Assembly: GCF_000300455.3 (NCBI RefSeq)
Contig: NZ_CP007215.2
Span: forward strand, 2,666,001-2,730,000
Direction of reading: 5' to 3'
DNA length: 64,000 bases
Source: Kosakonia sacchari SP1
GTDB taxonomy: Bacteria; Pseudomonadota; Gammaproteobacteria; Enterobacterales; Enterobacteriaceae
The translations under genes were made by a program, and so were the position numbers. Positions within the stretch are counted from its first letter, which is position 1. Every line of letters starts with the position of its first letter. This document shows positions 30,077 through 39,888 of the stretch, in pieces. The notes below the pieces were generated by a model that worked only from the letters and a program-made list of their open reading frames with translations, ran no database searches and was not told the origin of the DNA.

Positions 30077-30100
30077 AAAGGCGGGGATCCCCGCCTTTTT
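30077..30100. terminator. Terminator between gstA and pdxY
   Basis: Palindrome AAAGGCGGGGATCCCCGCCTTT followed by TTT on the plus strand. It abuts the pdxY stop codon and can fold in either direction, but the T-run favours gstA. Confidence 0.85.
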
Positions 30101-30960
30101 TACAGCAATGTGGCGCTAAAAAGATGCTCTGGTTGCGCAATTCTGTCCTGTGCCGCGACCACCTGCAGTTCATACTCCTGCAAATTTTTAGTCGCCAGCA
30201 TAATTTCATACACCGCCGCCGTTACGTGCTCCAGCGCTTCACGCACGTTCGCACCCTGTAGCAATTTCACCAGTAACAACCCGCTGGTTACATCGCCCAC
30301 ACCGACAGGCTGGCGTGCGCCAAAATCCACCAGCGGACGGCTAATGTGCCAGGCTTCACTGGGCGTCACCAGCAACATTTCAAAGCGATCGGTGCTCAGT
30401 CCCGCGCGCGCCAGGTGTTTCACCAGCACGATTTGCGGCCCCTGCGCAATTAGCTCGCGTGCCGCAGCCACTGCGTCTTCAACCGTGTTAACCGCATGCT
30501 CGCAAAGGATCTCCAGCTCAATCAGATTTGGCGCAATGATATCGCTGGCAGGCAAAGCGTGGCGGATATGAAACTCGGCAACCCCTGGCGCAACGATGCA
30601 GCCTTTCTCCGGATGTCCCATAACCGGATCGCAGAAATATTTCGCCCGTGGGTTGGTTGCTTTCACCTGACGGACGATACTCAGAATATGCTCTCCCTGC
30701 TCTGCCGAACCCAGATAGCCGCTCAGCACCGCGTCACAGCGTTTCAGTTGGTCAATCGCCGCGATACCCTGCACAATTTCGGTCAGATGGGCTGGCGGCA
30801 TCACGCTGCCGGTCCATTTGCCATACTGGGTATGGTTAGAGAACTGCACCGTGTTCAGCGGCCAGACGTTAGCGCCCAGGCGGCGCATCGGAAACTCGGC
30901 GGCACTGTTCCCCGCATGACCAAAGACCACATGCGATTGAATGGCGAGGATATTCTTCAT
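30100..30960 (-). CDS. pdxY: Pyridoxal kinase 2 (PdxY)
   Basis: A 286-residue ribokinase-superfamily enzyme (E. coli 287) that phosphorylates pyridoxal to PLP in vitamin B6 salvage. The N-terminus [19 protein letters not shown], the ATP-site Asp in [13 protein letters not shown], and [12 protein letters not shown] are diagnostic. It lies 73 bases downstream of tyrS, from which it is separated by a terminator, as in E. coli where partial readthrough joins pdxH-tyrS-pdxY. Confidence 0.96.
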   Translation of the reverse strand: MKNILAIQSHVVFGHAGNSAAEFPMRRLGANVWPLNTVQFSNHTQYGKWTGSVMPPAHLTEIVQGIAAIDQLKRCDAVLSGYLGSAEQGEHILSIVRQVKATNPRAKYFCDPVMGHPEKGCIVAPGVAEFHIRHALPASDIIAPNLIELEILCEHAVNTVEDAVAAARELIAQGPQIVLVKHLARAGLSTDRFEMLLVTPSEAWHISRPLVDFGARQPVGVGDVTSGLLLVKLLQGANVREALEHVTAAVYEIMLATKNLQEYELQVVAAQDRIAQPEHLFSATLL

Positions 30961-30988
30961 TGTTGGTAGCCTTGCAAGAATGGAGCAA

Positions 30989-31020
30989 TAAAAAGAAGGG
31001 AGTGATTTCTCACTCCCTTC
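30989..31020 (-). terminator. Rho-independent terminator of tyrS
   Basis: On the minus strand: 11-bp perfect stem GAAGGGAGTGA / TCACTCCCTTC, loop GAAA, then a T-run. Confidence 0.9.
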
Positions 31021-31033
31021 GGCAGGTCTGTTT

Positions 31034-32308
31034 TTATTTCCAGCAGATCAAGCAGTAGTTTTTCTTACCGCGGCGCAGCAACGTGTAGCGACCAAACAGG
31101 CGATCGCCGTCAGTGAAGAAATACTCCGGATCGGATTGTTTTTCGCCGTTGATGGTAACGGCGTTGGACGCGATGGTTTTACGCGCCTGGCCGCGGGAAG
31201 GCTGCAGCTCAGAATCAACCAGCGCCTGCATCAGATCGGCACCTTTTTCCATCTCAACCATCGGTACACCATCCTGCGCCAGCTGTTCAAAATCGGCTTC
31301 GCTCAGATCACTCAGCGTACCATTGAACAGGCTTTCAGTGATGCGTTTAGCGGCGGTTAAACCCTCTTCGCCGTGTACCAGACGCGTCACCTGCTCAGCC
31401 AGCACATATTGCGCACGCGGCGCTTTACCGCTGTTTTTATCTTCCTCTTCCAGCGCGTTAATTTCCGCGATATCCATGAAGGTGAAGAACTTCAGGAAGC
31501 GATAAACGTCCGCATCGGCGGTGTTGATCCAGAACTGGTAGAACTTATACGGGCTGGTTTTCTTCGGATCCAGCCACACCGCGCCACCTTCGGTTTTACC
31601 AAATTTGGTGCCATCCGCTTTGGTGATCAGCGGAACGGTCAAACCAAAGACCTGGTTCTGGTGCAAACGGCGCGTCAGATCAATACCCGATGTGATGTTG
31701 CCCCACTGGTCGGAACCACCAATTTGCAGCACGACATCATGCAGTTCGTTCAGGCAGGCAAAGTCGTAACCTTGCAGCAGGTTGTAGGAAAACTCGGTGA
31801 ACGAGATGCCGACATCATCGCGGTTCAGGCGCTGCTTGACCGCTTCTTTGTTAATCATCTGGTTAACGGAGAAGTGTTTGCCGATATCGCGCAGAAAAGT
31901 CAGCACGTTCATGCTGCCAAACCAGTCGTAGTTGTTCGCAGCGATAGCGGAGTTGTCGCCACAGTCGAAATCGAGGAACGGTGCGACCTGTTTGCGGATT
32001 TTATCTACCCACTCCTGCACGGTATCTTCGGTGTTCAGTTTACGCTCGGTAGCTTTAAAGCTCGGGTCGCCAATCAGACCGGTCGCACCACCCACCAGCG
32101 CTACTGGCTTGTGGCCAGCCTGCTGGAAGCGTTTCAGGCATAACAATGGAACCAGATGCCCCAAATGCAAGCTGTCAGCGGTGGGATCGAAGCCGCAATA
32201 GAGCGCGATCGGGCCCTGCGCCAGTCGCTCTGCTAACGCTTCCTCATCCGTCACCTGAGCCACGAGGCCCCGCTCTTGCAATTGTTTAATCAAGTTACTG
32301 CTTGCCAT
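31034..32308 (-). CDS. tyrS: Tyrosyl-tRNA synthetase
   Basis: A 424-residue class Ic aminoacyl-tRNA synthetase, identical in length to E. coli TyrS. The HIGH-equivalent motif is HLGH in [12 protein letters not shown] (about residue 45) and the KMSKS-equivalent is KFGKT (about 235). The C-terminal S4-like RNA-binding domain starts near residue 350 ([17 protein letters not shown]). The start at 32308 ([18 protein letters not shown]) fits the family; in-frame codons further upstream are not needed. It follows pdxH by about 140 bases. Confidence 0.98.
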   Translation of the reverse strand: MASSNLIKQLQERGLVAQVTDEEALAERLAQGPIALYCGFDPTADSLHLGHLVPLLCLKRFQQAGHKPVALVGGATGLIGDPSFKATERKLNTEDTVQEWVDKIRKQVAPFLDFDCGDNSAIAANNYDWFGSMNVLTFLRDIGKHFSVNQMINKEAVKQRLNRDDVGISFTEFSYNLLQGYDFACLNELHDVVLQIGGSDQWGNITSGIDLTRRLHQNQVFGLTVPLITKADGTKFGKTEGGAVWLDPKKTSPYKFYQFWINTADADVYRFLKFFTFMDIAEINALEEEDKNSGKAPRAQYVLAEQVTRLVHGEEGLTAAKRITESLFNGTLSDLSEADFEQLAQDGVPMVEMEKGADLMQALVDSELQPSRGQARKTIASNAVTINGEKQSDPEYFFTDGDRLFGRYTLLRRGKKNYCLICWK

Positions 32309-32450
32309 CAAAATCTCCATGTATAAAACGGACTGCACCTTTGCCGGTACACGACTTTTCGCCAGATGCGAAAGGATACTTCATGGGGGGCAGATAGAAT
32401 AAAGCGCCGGAACACGGAGTGCCAGCGCTTATAGCAACATTTTTCAGGGA

Positions 32451-33107
32451 TTACGGCGCGAGGCGGTCAATTTTCCACGCATCATTCTCACGCTGGTATA
32501 AAAAACGGTCATGCAGGCGATTGGCACCGCCTTGCCAGAACTCCATCTGGTCAATACTGACGCGGTAGCCGCCCCAGAAACTGGGTAACGGGATTTCGCC
32601 CTGCTGGAACTTTTGCTTCAGTTCAAGGAACTTGCTTTCCAGTATACCGCGGGCTGAGATGCGGCTTGACTGCTTCGATACCCAGGCACCGATTTGGCTA
32701 TCACGCGGACGGCTGTGGAAATACTTCACCACCTCCAGCGTTGAAAGCCGTTCCGCTTTGCCAGTGACCATCACTTGACGTTCCAGCATATGCCATGGGA
32801 ACAGCAGACTGACAGCAGGGTTGTTTTCGATGTGATGCGCCTTGCGGCTGCCAAGGTTGGTATAGAACACCAGCCCTTTTTCATCGTAATGTTTAAGCAA
32901 CACGATGCGCTGGTACGGTTGGCCGTTTTCATCCACTGTCGCGACAACCATCGCGGTAGGATCGGCCAACTGGGCTTCACAGGCCTGCCCCAGCCAGCGT
33001 TCAAATAATGTCAACGGTTCGGCGGGAAGGTCGCCGCGTCGCAGGCCACCTTTGGTGTATTCACGGCGCAGATGCGCGATTTGCTGCAATTGATCGTTAT
33101 CAGACAT
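32451..33107 (-). CDS. pdxH: Pyridoxamine/pyridoxine 5'-phosphate oxidase
   Basis: PdxH is the FMN enzyme that makes PLP from PNP or PMP, the last step of B6 synthesis. The 218-residue product equals E. coli PdxH. FMN-binding segments [12 protein letters not shown] and [15 protein letters not shown] and the signature [15 protein letters not shown] are present. The start at 33107 ([17 protein letters not shown]) is chosen; seven extra in-frame residues upstream are unlike relatives. It lies upstream of tyrS and pdxY, making a small B6 cluster. Confidence 0.97.
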   Translation of the reverse strand: MSDNDQLQQIAHLRREYTKGGLRRGDLPAEPLTLFERWLGQACEAQLADPTAMVVATVDENGQPYQRIVLLKHYDEKGLVFYTNLGSRKAHHIENNPAVSLLFPWHMLERQVMVTGKAERLSTLEVVKYFHSRPRDSQIGAWVSKQSSRISARGILESKFLELKQKFQQGEIPLPSFWGGYRVSIDQMEFWQGGANRLHDRFLYQRENDAWKIDRLAP

Positions 33108-33162
33108 GGCGTTAGCGAAAGTAATCATCAGGTGGGGCTATTATGCGCCCCCTGTGAAAATC

Positions 33163-33483
33163 TCAACGCTGTGGAATAAGCTGGCAATTATTCAGTACGA
33201 TGCGATCGCGCTTGTAGACGGTAGCACTCTCACCCTTCGACCAGAAAACGTAGACGCCATCCGTATAGCGTGCGCCAGAGGCTGAAAGCCCTTGCTGTAA
33301 GGTCAGCAATTTATCATCCCAGACAAAACTCGCCTGCTGACGGGTGTTATTAATTTTCACGGTGAGCGGTTTTTCGTCGCACTGGTAAACCAGCGTATCG
33401 GTATGCATGCGTTCTACAAACTGATTGTAATAGCTGCATCCGGCAAGCAGTGCAGGCAGACAGGCGATGAGTATTTTTTTCAT
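33163..33483 (-). CDS. mliC: Membrane-bound lysozyme inhibitor, C-type (MliC)
   Basis: A 106-residue lipoprotein (E. coli 109). The signal peptide ends in the lipobox LLAGC at residue 16. The mature part has the MliC signature [11 protein letters not shown] and [24 protein letters not shown], whose conserved Ser and Lys insert into the C-type lysozyme active site. It guards peptidoglycan against host lysozyme in the periplasm. It stands between anmK and pdxH on the same strand. Confidence 0.94.
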   Translation of the reverse strand: MKKILIACLPALLAGCSYYNQFVERMHTDTLVYQCDEKPLTVKINNTRQQASFVWDDKLLTLQQGLSASGARYTDGVYVFWSKGESATVYKRDRIVLNNCQLIPQR

Positions 33484-33574
33484 AGTGTATTCCCGGGACG
33501 GTCCTGGTCACGGAGGCGAAACGCCCTCCCTAAGCCTGGTCAGTCTAGCCCGGTGCAACTAAAGTGAAATGCGG

Positions 33575-34699
33575 TTAACTCTGATTCTGCCGCGGGTTAG
33601 CGGGGTAAATCGCGCCGAGCACCGAGGCAGCGGACGCGCCAGTGACGGATGGCAGATTGCCAGGCAGTCCGGCCAGGGTTCGCCACGCAAGCCAGGCAAA
33701 CGCCAGCGCTTCCATGTCATCGCCGCTGATACCGGCTTCATCGGTGGTAGTGACTTCTGTACCGGGCAGCAGCCCCGCCAGACGAGCCATGAGCAACGGA
33801 TTTCGACTCCCACCGCCGCAGACCAGCAGGCGTTCACAACCGCCACTAAGCAGCACCTGCTCGGAAATTGTCACCGCCGTCAACTCAGCCAATGTCGCCT
33901 GCACATCGCTGGCGCTTAAACCCGGGAAGTGCGCGAGGTGGCGTTCCAGCCAGCTGTAATTAAAATATTCACGACCGGTGCTTTTCGGCGCGGGCGTGGC
34001 AAAGTAGGCATCGCTTAGCATGTTTTGCAGTAGCGGCAGCACCACTTTGCCTTCACTCGCCCACTGCGCATCTTTGTCGTACGGTTTGCCTTTTTGCCGC
34101 CAAATCCATGCGTCCATGAGCATGTTGCCTGGGCCTGTGTCATAACCTCGGACCGGCTGACCGGGGATCAACAGCGATAGATTGGCGATGCCACCAATGT
34201 TGAGCACCATGCGCCGTTCTACCGGGTGCGCCAGTAGTGCATGGTGAAAGGCAGGCACCAGCGGCGCGCCCTGCCCGCCAAGCGCGATATCACGGCGGCG
34301 AAAGTCACCGACCACTGTCACACCCGTACGCGCCGCGATTTGGTTATTGTCACCAATTTGCAGCGTATGCGGCGCAATACCTGTCGGCTCATGCCAGACG
34401 GTCTGCCCGTGACAGCCAATCGCAACGATATCTTCCGGGTGGAGTTGCTCTCGGTCCATTAGCGCCAGCACCGCGTCGGCGAACAATTGGCCCAGTTGGG
34501 TATCAAGCCGCCCCAGTTGCGAGAGTGTGAGTTGCTGCCCCTGACAAATGCCAAGAATCGCCTCTTTTAACGGCAGCGGAATCGGAAACGTCAGGCTCGC
34601 TTGCTGCGCGACCATGGTTTCATCGATTGCCGCCAGCACCACATCAACTCCATCCAGACTTGTTCCAGACATCACCCCAATGTAGCGACCCGATTTCAT
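33575..34699 (-). CDS. anmK: Anhydro-N-acetylmuramic acid kinase
   Basis: AnmK phosphorylates and opens 1,6-anhydroMurNAc released by lytic transglycosylases, feeding MurNAc-6-P into cell-wall recycling. The protein is 374 residues (E. coli 369). The kinase motifs [12 protein letters not shown] at the start, [19 protein letters not shown], and CGGGSRNP are present. I start at 34699 after AAGGAAGGC; an open frame continues about 117 codons further upstream but overlaps the slyB promoter and is unrelated to the family. A few extra residues at the C-terminus explain the length. Confidence 0.96.
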   Translation of the reverse strand: MKSGRYIGVMSGTSLDGVDVVLAAIDETMVAQQASLTFPIPLPLKEAILGICQGQQLTLSQLGRLDTQLGQLFADAVLALMDREQLHPEDIVAIGCHGQTVWHEPTGIAPHTLQIGDNNQIAARTGVTVVGDFRRRDIALGGQGAPLVPAFHHALLAHPVERRMVLNIGGIANLSLLIPGQPVRGYDTGPGNMLMDAWIWRQKGKPYDKDAQWASEGKVVLPLLQNMLSDAYFATPAPKSTGREYFNYSWLERHLAHFPGLSASDVQATLAELTAVTISEQVLLSGGCERLLVCGGGSRNPLLMARLAGLLPGTEVTTTDEAGISGDDMEALAFAWLAWRTLAGLPGNLPSVTGASAASVLGAIYPANPRQNQS

Positions 34700-34838
34700 A
34701 CGCCTTCCTTTAATGCATGACCGAAGGGCACCACTCCACCATAAAGCGGGGGTTAACGCCATCGGCTGCAAACACTTTTTAACAATCGGCTGAATTTTCG
34801 TTAAGTGAAATTGCGCCTGGCTGCGCTTATAATCGCTT

Positions 34839-34870
34839 CGTTTAAATCTGGTTAAACTCGCGTTGATTAT
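34839..34870 (+). promoter_or_regulatory. PhoP box and -10 of the slyB promoter
   Basis: CGTTTA-N5-GGTTAA at 34839-34855 resembles the PhoP direct repeat, and GATTAT at 34865-34870 is a fitting -10. slyB is a known PhoP regulon member in E. coli and Salmonella with this arrangement. Confidence 0.7.
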
Positions 34871-34982
34871 TATTTTTGCCGGGATTTGGCAGAAGATATG
34901 ACCTGGTATTGCTAAAATGCCATATAATTTAACCATGTCGGATGCCCGCAAGGGCGTTTCATGGTGAACAGGAGATTCATAA

Positions 34983-35450
34983 ATGATGTTACGTGCACTG
35001 GCAGTTTCGCTGATTGGTTTTACTTTGGCTGGCTGCGTGAATAACGACACGCTTTCCGGTGATGTCTACTCTGCATCCGAAGCTAAACAGGTGCAGAATG
35101 TCACTTACGGCACCATTGTTAACGTCCGTCCGGTACAGATTCAGGGTGGCGATGAAAACAATGTCATCGGCGCGCTTGGCGGTGCAGTGCTGGGTGGTTT
35201 CCTTGGTAACACCGTTGGTGGCGGCACAGGTCGTTCTCTGGCCACCGCAGCAGGCGCGGTAGCCGGTGGCGTTGCAGGGCAATCCGTCCAGGGTTCACTG
35301 AATAAAACGCAGGGTGTTGAGCTGGAAATTCGTAAAGATGATGGCAACACCATTATGGTCGTACAGAAACAGGGTAACACCCGTTTCTCCGCAGGCCAGC
35401 GCGTCGTGATGGCAAGCAATGGTCGTCAGATTACCGTTTCCCCGCGTTAA
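34983..35450 (+). CDS. slyB: Outer-membrane lipoprotein SlyB
   Basis: A 155-residue lipoprotein, same length as E. coli SlyB. The lipobox is TLAGC with the lipidated Cys18. A glycine-zipper segment ([22 protein letters not shown], about residues 62-85) could form paired helices in the membrane; a soluble domain ends in GRQITVSPR. SlyB is induced by PhoP and stabilises outer-membrane proteins under envelope stress. Of two tandem ATG codons the first gives the family length. The upstream leader of over 100 bases is typical. Confidence 0.96.
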   Translation: MMLRALAVSLIGFTLAGCVNNDTLSGDVYSASEAKQVQNVTYGTIVNVRPVQIQGGDENNVIGALGGAVLGGFLGNTVGGGTGRSLATAAGAVAGGVAGQSVQGSLNKTQGVELEIRKDDGNTIMVVQKQGNTRFSAGQRVVMASNGRQITVSPR

Positions 35451-35461
35451 TTCCCGCATCG

Positions 35462-35487
35462 GGTGGTCACGCCAGTGGCCGCCCTTT
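35462..35487 (+). terminator. Probable terminator of slyB
   Basis: Stem GGTGGTCAC / GTGGCCGCC with two G-U pairs, loop GCCA, followed by CTTTCAT, a weak T-run. Confidence 0.5.
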
Positions 35488-35514
35488 CATATCGCCAATA
35501 CTGAATGTTGATAT

Positions 35515-35541
35515 AAAAAAGCCTTGCGGATGCAAGGCTTT
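35515..35541 (-). terminator. Rho-independent terminator of slyA
   Basis: On the minus strand: stem AAAGCCTTGC / GCAAGGCTTT, loop ATCC, with T-run. It lies just past the slyA stop. Confidence 0.88.
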
Positions 35542-35546
35542 GCTGG

Positions 35547-35987
35547 TCAGTCTCGCGACTGAAGCTCACTTATGTTTTGTTCCAGCCGGGCAATCATTTT
35601 AATCAACAGATCGAGTTCTTCCGCAGAGATACCGGAAAGAATTTCCCCCCGGGTTTTACGAATAACCGTCTCCATCTCTTCAATGATTGGGTCCGCTTTT
35701 TCTGTCAATTTGATGCGCTTTGCCCGGCGATCGTTGGCGCAGGTCTGGCGAGAAATAAGGCCTTTCTCTTCCAGTTGATCCAGCGTACGCACCAGCGAAG
35801 GCTGCTCAATGCCAATCGCTTTTGCCAGTTGAATTTGCGACTGATCGGGCGGCAGCTGATGAATATTATGCAGCGTTACCCAGTGAGTCTGCGTTAATTC
35901 CAGAGGTTTCAGGCGATGGTCAATCAAAGCGCGCCAGACGCGCACTAAGCGTGCCAGATCAGAACCTAATGGCGATTCCAATTTCAT
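35547..35987 (-). CDS. slyA: MarR-family transcriptional regulator SlyA
   Basis: A 146-residue winged-helix dimer (E. coli 144) with the MarR core ([21 protein letters not shown]), recognition helix in [19 protein letters not shown] and wing [10 protein letters not shown]. SlyA relieves H-NS silencing at many genes and responds to small aromatic carboxylates such as salicylate. It is divergent from ydhI, and a perfect SlyA consensus operator lies ten bases upstream of its start, consistent with autorepression and control of ydhIJK. The start at 35987 matches the family. Confidence 0.97.
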   Translation of the reverse strand: MKLESPLGSDLARLVRVWRALIDHRLKPLELTQTHWVTLHNIHQLPPDQSQIQLAKAIGIEQPSLVRTLDQLEEKGLISRQTCANDRRAKRIKLTEKADPIIEEMETVIRKTRGEILSGISAEELDLLIKMIARLEQNISELQSRD

Positions 35988-35997
35988 CTCCTTATAA

Positions 35998-36009
35998 TTA
36001 GCTTGCTAA
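35998..36009. promoter_or_regulatory. SlyA operator
   Basis: TTAGCTTGCTAA is the exact reverse complement of the published SlyA consensus TTAGCAAGCTAA. It lies ten bases from the slyA start codon in the slyA-ydhI intergenic region. Confidence 0.8.
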
Positions 36010-36133
36010 GTTATTATACTCATTTTAGAATAGTTTGCAGTATTTATATTGGTAAAACAAATGTATTGCGGTTCTCGCCGGGGCTTACGCTGAGATTCCA
36101 CCTGCCTTAGCAACACGCAGTGGTTGGTACTTA

Positions 36134-36152
36134 TCTAATGATAATCATCAAT
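36134..36152. promoter_or_regulatory. Fur-box-like sequence upstream of ydhI
   Basis: The central ATGATAATCAT (36138-36148) equals the core of the Fur box GATAATGATAATCATTATC; flanks match less well (about 14 of 19). It is 35 bases upstream of the ydhI GTG. Fur control of this operon is only suggested. Confidence 0.45.
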
Positions 36153-36186
36153 CTGGCGATCCGTTAGGTTGCACAGGACACAAAGT

Positions 36187-36423
36187 GTGAAGTTGAACCC
36201 AAGTTTCCCGAACTTACCCCTGCAAGACCTGATTTTTGGCGCATCGGTCTATTTCCCTCCCGTATTTAAAGTGGCTATGCTGGGCTTCCTGTTCTGGCTT
36301 ATTGCTCACCGGCTGTTGCGCGGGTGGATTTATGCGGGTGATATCTGGCCCCCCATCCTGATGGATCTCTCCTTATTTGTTATTGCGCTGAGCCTCGCCC
36401 TCGGCTTGCTAGTTGTGTGGTAA
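36187..36423 (+). CDS. ydhI: DUF1656 (AaeX-like) inner-membrane protein YdhI
   Basis: A 78-residue protein with two membrane helices, same length as E. coli YdhI when started at the GTG at 36187 (AGGA eight bases upstream). The conserved block [19 protein letters not shown] and [16 protein letters not shown] identify the DUF1656/AaeX family, which always precedes a membrane-fusion and a FUSC-type transporter gene. Here those are ydhJ, which is broken, and ydhK. A TTG six codons upstream is in frame but poorly placed. Confidence 0.88.
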   Translation: MKLNPSFPNLPLQDLIFGASVYFPPVFKVAMLGFLFWLIAHRLLRGWIYAGDIWPPILMDLSLFVIALSLALGLLVVW

Positions 36424-37285
36424 TTATACGCCTGAAATCCCTGAAATATTTCTCCACGCTCCTGGTGCTGGCCGTGGCGATTGTCGCGGCCTGGTGGATG
36501 TGGAACGTTTATATGCAGTCCCCCTGGACGCGTGACGGAAAAATCCGCGCTGAGCAGGTCAGTATTACGCGCAGGTCTCAGACAGCATCACCGAACTGAA
36601 AGTGAAAGATAACCAGTTGGTTAAAGCAGGCGACTTGCTATTTCGTATCGACGATACGCCTTACCACATTGCCGTACTGAGCGCCGAGGCCCAGTTGGCG
36701 CGCACGCAGACCGATCTGGCGAAAGCGAATAATGAAGCCAATCGCCGTCGCCACCTCTCATAAAACTACATCTCTGCTGAAGATCTCGATACTGCCAATA
36801 TTAGTGTTAAAGCCGCTCAGGCAAGCGTTGTGGCGGCGCAGGCGCAGCTGGCACAGGCACAATGGCAGTTGGCGCAAACTAAAGTGAAGGCACCGGTGGA
36901 CGGCTGGGTCACTAACCTTTCCGCCCGCACCGGGAATTACGCCACCGCCGGGCAACCTGTTTTCGCGCTGGTCGATAGCCATTCGTTTTATGTGATGGGT
37001 TACTTCGAAGAGACCAAATTGCACCATATACAAGAAGGGGCACCAGCGAAAATCGTGCTTTATAGTGGCGATGTAACGTTACAGGGTCACGTTTCCAGCA
37101 TCGGTCGCGCGATTTATGATCAAAGTGTCGAGACTGACAGCGGCCTGGTTGCCGATATCAAACCAAACGTGCCGTGGGTACGGCTGGCGCAACGTGTGCC
37201 GGTACGTATTAAGTTTGATAACCTGCCCGCCGGGCTGACGCTGGTTTCCGGCACCACCTGCACTGTGGCGATTGGCGGTCAGTAA
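36417..37285 (+). pseudogene. ydhJ: Membrane-fusion (HlyD/AaeA-type) efflux protein ydhJ, broken by frameshift and stop
   Basis: The frame starts with a GTG at 36417 overlapping the end of ydhI and encodes an N-terminal membrane helix (FSTLLVLAVAIVAAWWMW) and MQSPWTRDGKIRAEQVS. It then shifts: near 36569-36571 one base (a C of an expected CCG) seems missing, and the homologous sequence continues in another frame as VSDSITELKVKDNQLV. In that frame a TAA at 36761-36763 replaces the Gln codon expected in HLSQNYIS. After the stop, reading resumes intact through the hairpin, lipoyl/barrel region (KVKAPVDGWVTNLSARTGNYA) to [11 protein letters not shown]. Two independent lesions argue for a true pseudogene unless both are assembly errors. 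It is followed by ydhK in overlap (TAATG). Confidence 0.9.
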
Positions 37286-39297
37286 TGAAATCGCCGGTCT
37301 GGCTCTGGCAAAATCTGCCCTGGGTGAAAGCCACTACCGGGCAGTGGCGTTATGCGCTGCGTAACGGTATCGCGATGTGTCTGGCGCTTACGGTGGCTTA
37401 TTATCTCGATCTCGATGAACCTTACTGGGCCATGACATCCGCAGCCGCTGTCAGCTTTCCCACCGTTGGCGGTGTGATCAGCAAAAGCCTTGGACGTATT
37501 GCCGGGAGCCTGCTTGGGGCCAGCGCAGCGCTGATCATTGCCGGTCAGACGCTTAATGATCCGTGGCTGTTTCTGTTTGCTATGGCTACCTGGATTGGCT
37601 TTTGTACCTGGGCCTGTGCGCAGTTCACCAATAATGTCGCCTATGCCTTTCAACTGGCGGGTTATACCGCCGCGATTATCGCCTTCGCAATGGTCGATGT
37701 GACCGATATTACCGAATTGTGGGACATTGCTCAGGCACGGGTGTGCGAAGTGATTCTGGGGATTTTGTGCGGTGGCATGATGATGATGATCCTGCCCGGC
37801 AATGCGGACGGAACCACCCTGCTGACGGCATTGAAAAAAATGCATGCGCGGTTGCTGGAACATGCAAGCCTGCTGTGGCAGCCAGAAACCACAGACGCTA
37901 TCCGCACCGCCCATGAGAGCGTTATCGGCCAGATCCTCACCACCAATTTACTGCGAATTCAGGCGTTCTGGAGTCATTACCGTTTTCGGCGGCAAAACAG
38001 TTTGCTTACCTGGTTACTGCACCAACAGTTGCGCATGACCAGTGTGATCTCCAGTCTACGCAGAATGCTACTGAACTGGCCCGACGCACCGGAAAATTTG
38101 CGCCTGGTTCTCGAACAACTGCTCTCCGCGCTTGCTCACCCACGCGCGGATGCGCTTACCGTCGCACGCATTATCGCCCCGCTCGCGCCCGGGATAAGCG
38201 GCGATTACCGGCACCACGCATTCTGGCAGCGGTTACGCTACTTTTGCCGTTTATACCTCACCAGTAGCCGCTGGCTGGCCCGCGTGGAGAATGCTTCGCC
38301 GGTCAGCAGTTACACACCACCACGAAGCCCCGGTTTGATGCGTGATACAGATAATGCCGAAGCGCTGTGGAGCGGCATTCGCACTTTTTGTGCGCTGAGT
38401 CTGGTCGGCGCATGGAGCATCAATACGCAGTGGGAATCGGGCTCGGCGGCGCTGACGCTGGCGGCTACCAGCTGTGTGCTTTACTCCGTCTCACCCGCGC
38501 CGTTTAACTCCCTGACGCTGCTGCTACGTACCTTAGTCTTGCTGACGCTGTTCAGCTTTATGGTGAAATTCGGCCTGATGGTGCAAGTCAGCGAGCTGGA
38601 AGTGTTTCTGCTGTTTCTTTTCCCGCTGTTAACCACCCTGCAATTGTTGAAACTGCAAATGCCAAAACTGGCCGGGTTGTGGGGGCAATTGATTGTTTTT
38701 ATGGGTTCGTTTATCGCAGTGACCAATCCACCCGTTTATGACTTTGCGGACTTTTTAAATGACAACCTCGCGAAGATTTCAGGCGTCGCGCTGGCGTGGC
38801 TTGCATTCGCCGTGTTACGTCCGGGCTCAGATGCCCGCAAAAGCCGGCGTCATATTCGCGCGCTGCGCCGCAGTTTTGTCGATCAACTTAGCCGCCTGCC
38901 ACAACTGAGTGAGCATGAGTTTGAATCGGTGGTTTATCACCACATTAGCCAGTTAAGTCATAGCCAGGATGCGCAAGCCCGCCGCTGGCTGCTGCGCTGG
39001 GGCGTTGTGTTGCTGAATTGCTCGCATGTAGTCTGGCAGCTACGCGGTTGGGAAATCCGCTCGGATCCGCTCAGCAAAGTCCGCGAGTTGTGCATTGTGT
39101 TATTGCGGGATGTGATGAGTGAGCGTGGCGTCCAGCAACGAACGCTTTCTGCCACGCTGGCCGAGCTACAGCGGATTAGCGCGGTGCTGGGCAAACATCA
39201 CCAGCCTGCCGCGCGGGAACTGGCCTCGGTTATCTGGCGCTTATATTGCGCGCTTTCGCAGCTGGAGCAAGCCCCGGCAGCCGGGACGCTTACTTGA
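37285..39297 (+). CDS. ydhK: FUSC/AaeB-family transporter YdhK
   Basis: A 670-residue inner-membrane protein (same length as E. coli YdhK) with two groups of about five membrane helices (about residues 20-165 and 360-500) each followed by a cytoplasmic domain, the architecture of the aromatic-acid exporter AaeB and the fusaric-acid resistance family. The N-terminal [34 protein letters not shown] is typical. Its partner ydhJ is broken, so a tripartite pump may no longer form. The start overlaps the ydhJ stop; the end overlaps convergent sodC by eight bases. Confidence 0.94.
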   Translation: MKSPVWLWQNLPWVKATTGQWRYALRNGIAMCLALTVAYYLDLDEPYWAMTSAAAVSFPTVGGVISKSLGRIAGSLLGASAALIIAGQTLNDPWLFLFAMATWIGFCTWACAQFTNNVAYAFQLAGYTAAIIAFAMVDVTDITELWDIAQARVCEVILGILCGGMMMMILPGNADGTTLLTALKKMHARLLEHASLLWQPETTDAIRTAHESVIGQILTTNLLRIQAFWSHYRFRRQNSLLTWLLHQQLRMTSVISSLRRMLLNWPDAPENLRLVLEQLLSALAHPRADALTVARIIAPLAPGISGDYRHHAFWQRLRYFCRLYLTSSRWLARVENASPVSSYTPPRSPGLMRDTDNAEALWSGIRTFCALSLVGAWSINTQWESGSAALTLAATSCVLYSVSPAPFNSLTLLLRTLVLLTLFSFMVKFGLMVQVSELEVFLLFLFPLLTTLQLLKLQMPKLAGLWGQLIVFMGSFIAVTNPPVYDFADFLNDNLAKISGVALAWLAFAVLRPGSDARKSRRHIRALRRSFVDQLSRLPQLSEHEFESVVYHHISQLSHSQDAQARRWLLRWGVVLLNCSHVVWQLRGWEIRSDPLSKVRELCIVLLRDVMSERGVQQRTLSATLAELQRISAVLGKHHQPAARELASVIWRLYCALSQLEQAPAAGTLT

Positions 39298-39811
39298 TAA
39301 CACCGCAGGCATAACGTGCGCCGCCACCACCGAGCGGTTTCGGTTGATCGGACATATTATCGCCGCCAACGTGCACCATCAGCGCTTTGCCTTTCACATC
39401 CGTGAGTTTTTTCAGACGCGGCGCCACCACCGGGTCGGTCGCTTTACCGTCGTTGTTGACCACCAACACCGGCAGGTCGCCTAAATGTCCGGCGCCCTCT
39501 GGCCCTTCATGTTTGCCGGTATGTTGCGGATCGAGGTGCCCTCCCGCAGCTTCAGCCGCAGAGGCTTTCCCTTCTTTAATAGCAGGCTGGCAACTACCTT
39601 TGGCATGGACGTGAAAACCATGCTCGCCGGGCGGCAGGGCTTTCAGATCGGGCGCAAATTCCAGCCCTTTATCGGTTTCGCTGATTTTTACACTACCAAT
39701 AGACTGCCCCACGCCCTGCGCAGTGACCAGGTTCATGTCCACTTCTTCACTGGCGGCTTGCGCCCCGGCGCAAACAACGAGCGCCAGCACAGCCAGACTA
39801 AAACGCTTCAT
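39290..39811 (-). CDS. sodC: Periplasmic Cu,Zn superoxide dismutase
   Basis: A 173-residue precursor, same length as E. coli SodC, with a signal peptide ending at AQA (about residue 19). The copper/zinc ligands are in [36 protein letters not shown] and [11 protein letters not shown]; the disulfide pair is in GSCQP and RYACGVIK. It removes superoxide in the periplasm, mainly in stationary phase in E. coli. It overlaps the ydhK 3' end convergently, so no separate terminator is visible. Confidence 0.97.
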   Translation of the reverse strand: MKRFSLAVLALVVCAGAQAASEEVDMNLVTAQGVGQSIGSVKISETDKGLEFAPDLKALPPGEHGFHVHAKGSCQPAIKEGKASAAEAAGGHLDPQHTGKHEGPEGAGHLGDLPVLVVNNDGKATDPVVAPRLKKLTDVKGKALMVHVGGDNMSDQPKPLGGGGARYACGVIK

Positions 39812-39888
39812 GTGACCTCCTTTGGTCTGTTTTACCCTGTAAGTTTAAACCAGGATGGCAGATTTCACCGGGAGGTCATTTTCCCGCG

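Noticed and set aside
34700..35050. Upstream extension of anmK by 117 codons
   Set aside because: It would run through the slyB promoter and start codon; homologues begin at [17 protein letters not shown] and a good ribosome-binding site precedes that start.
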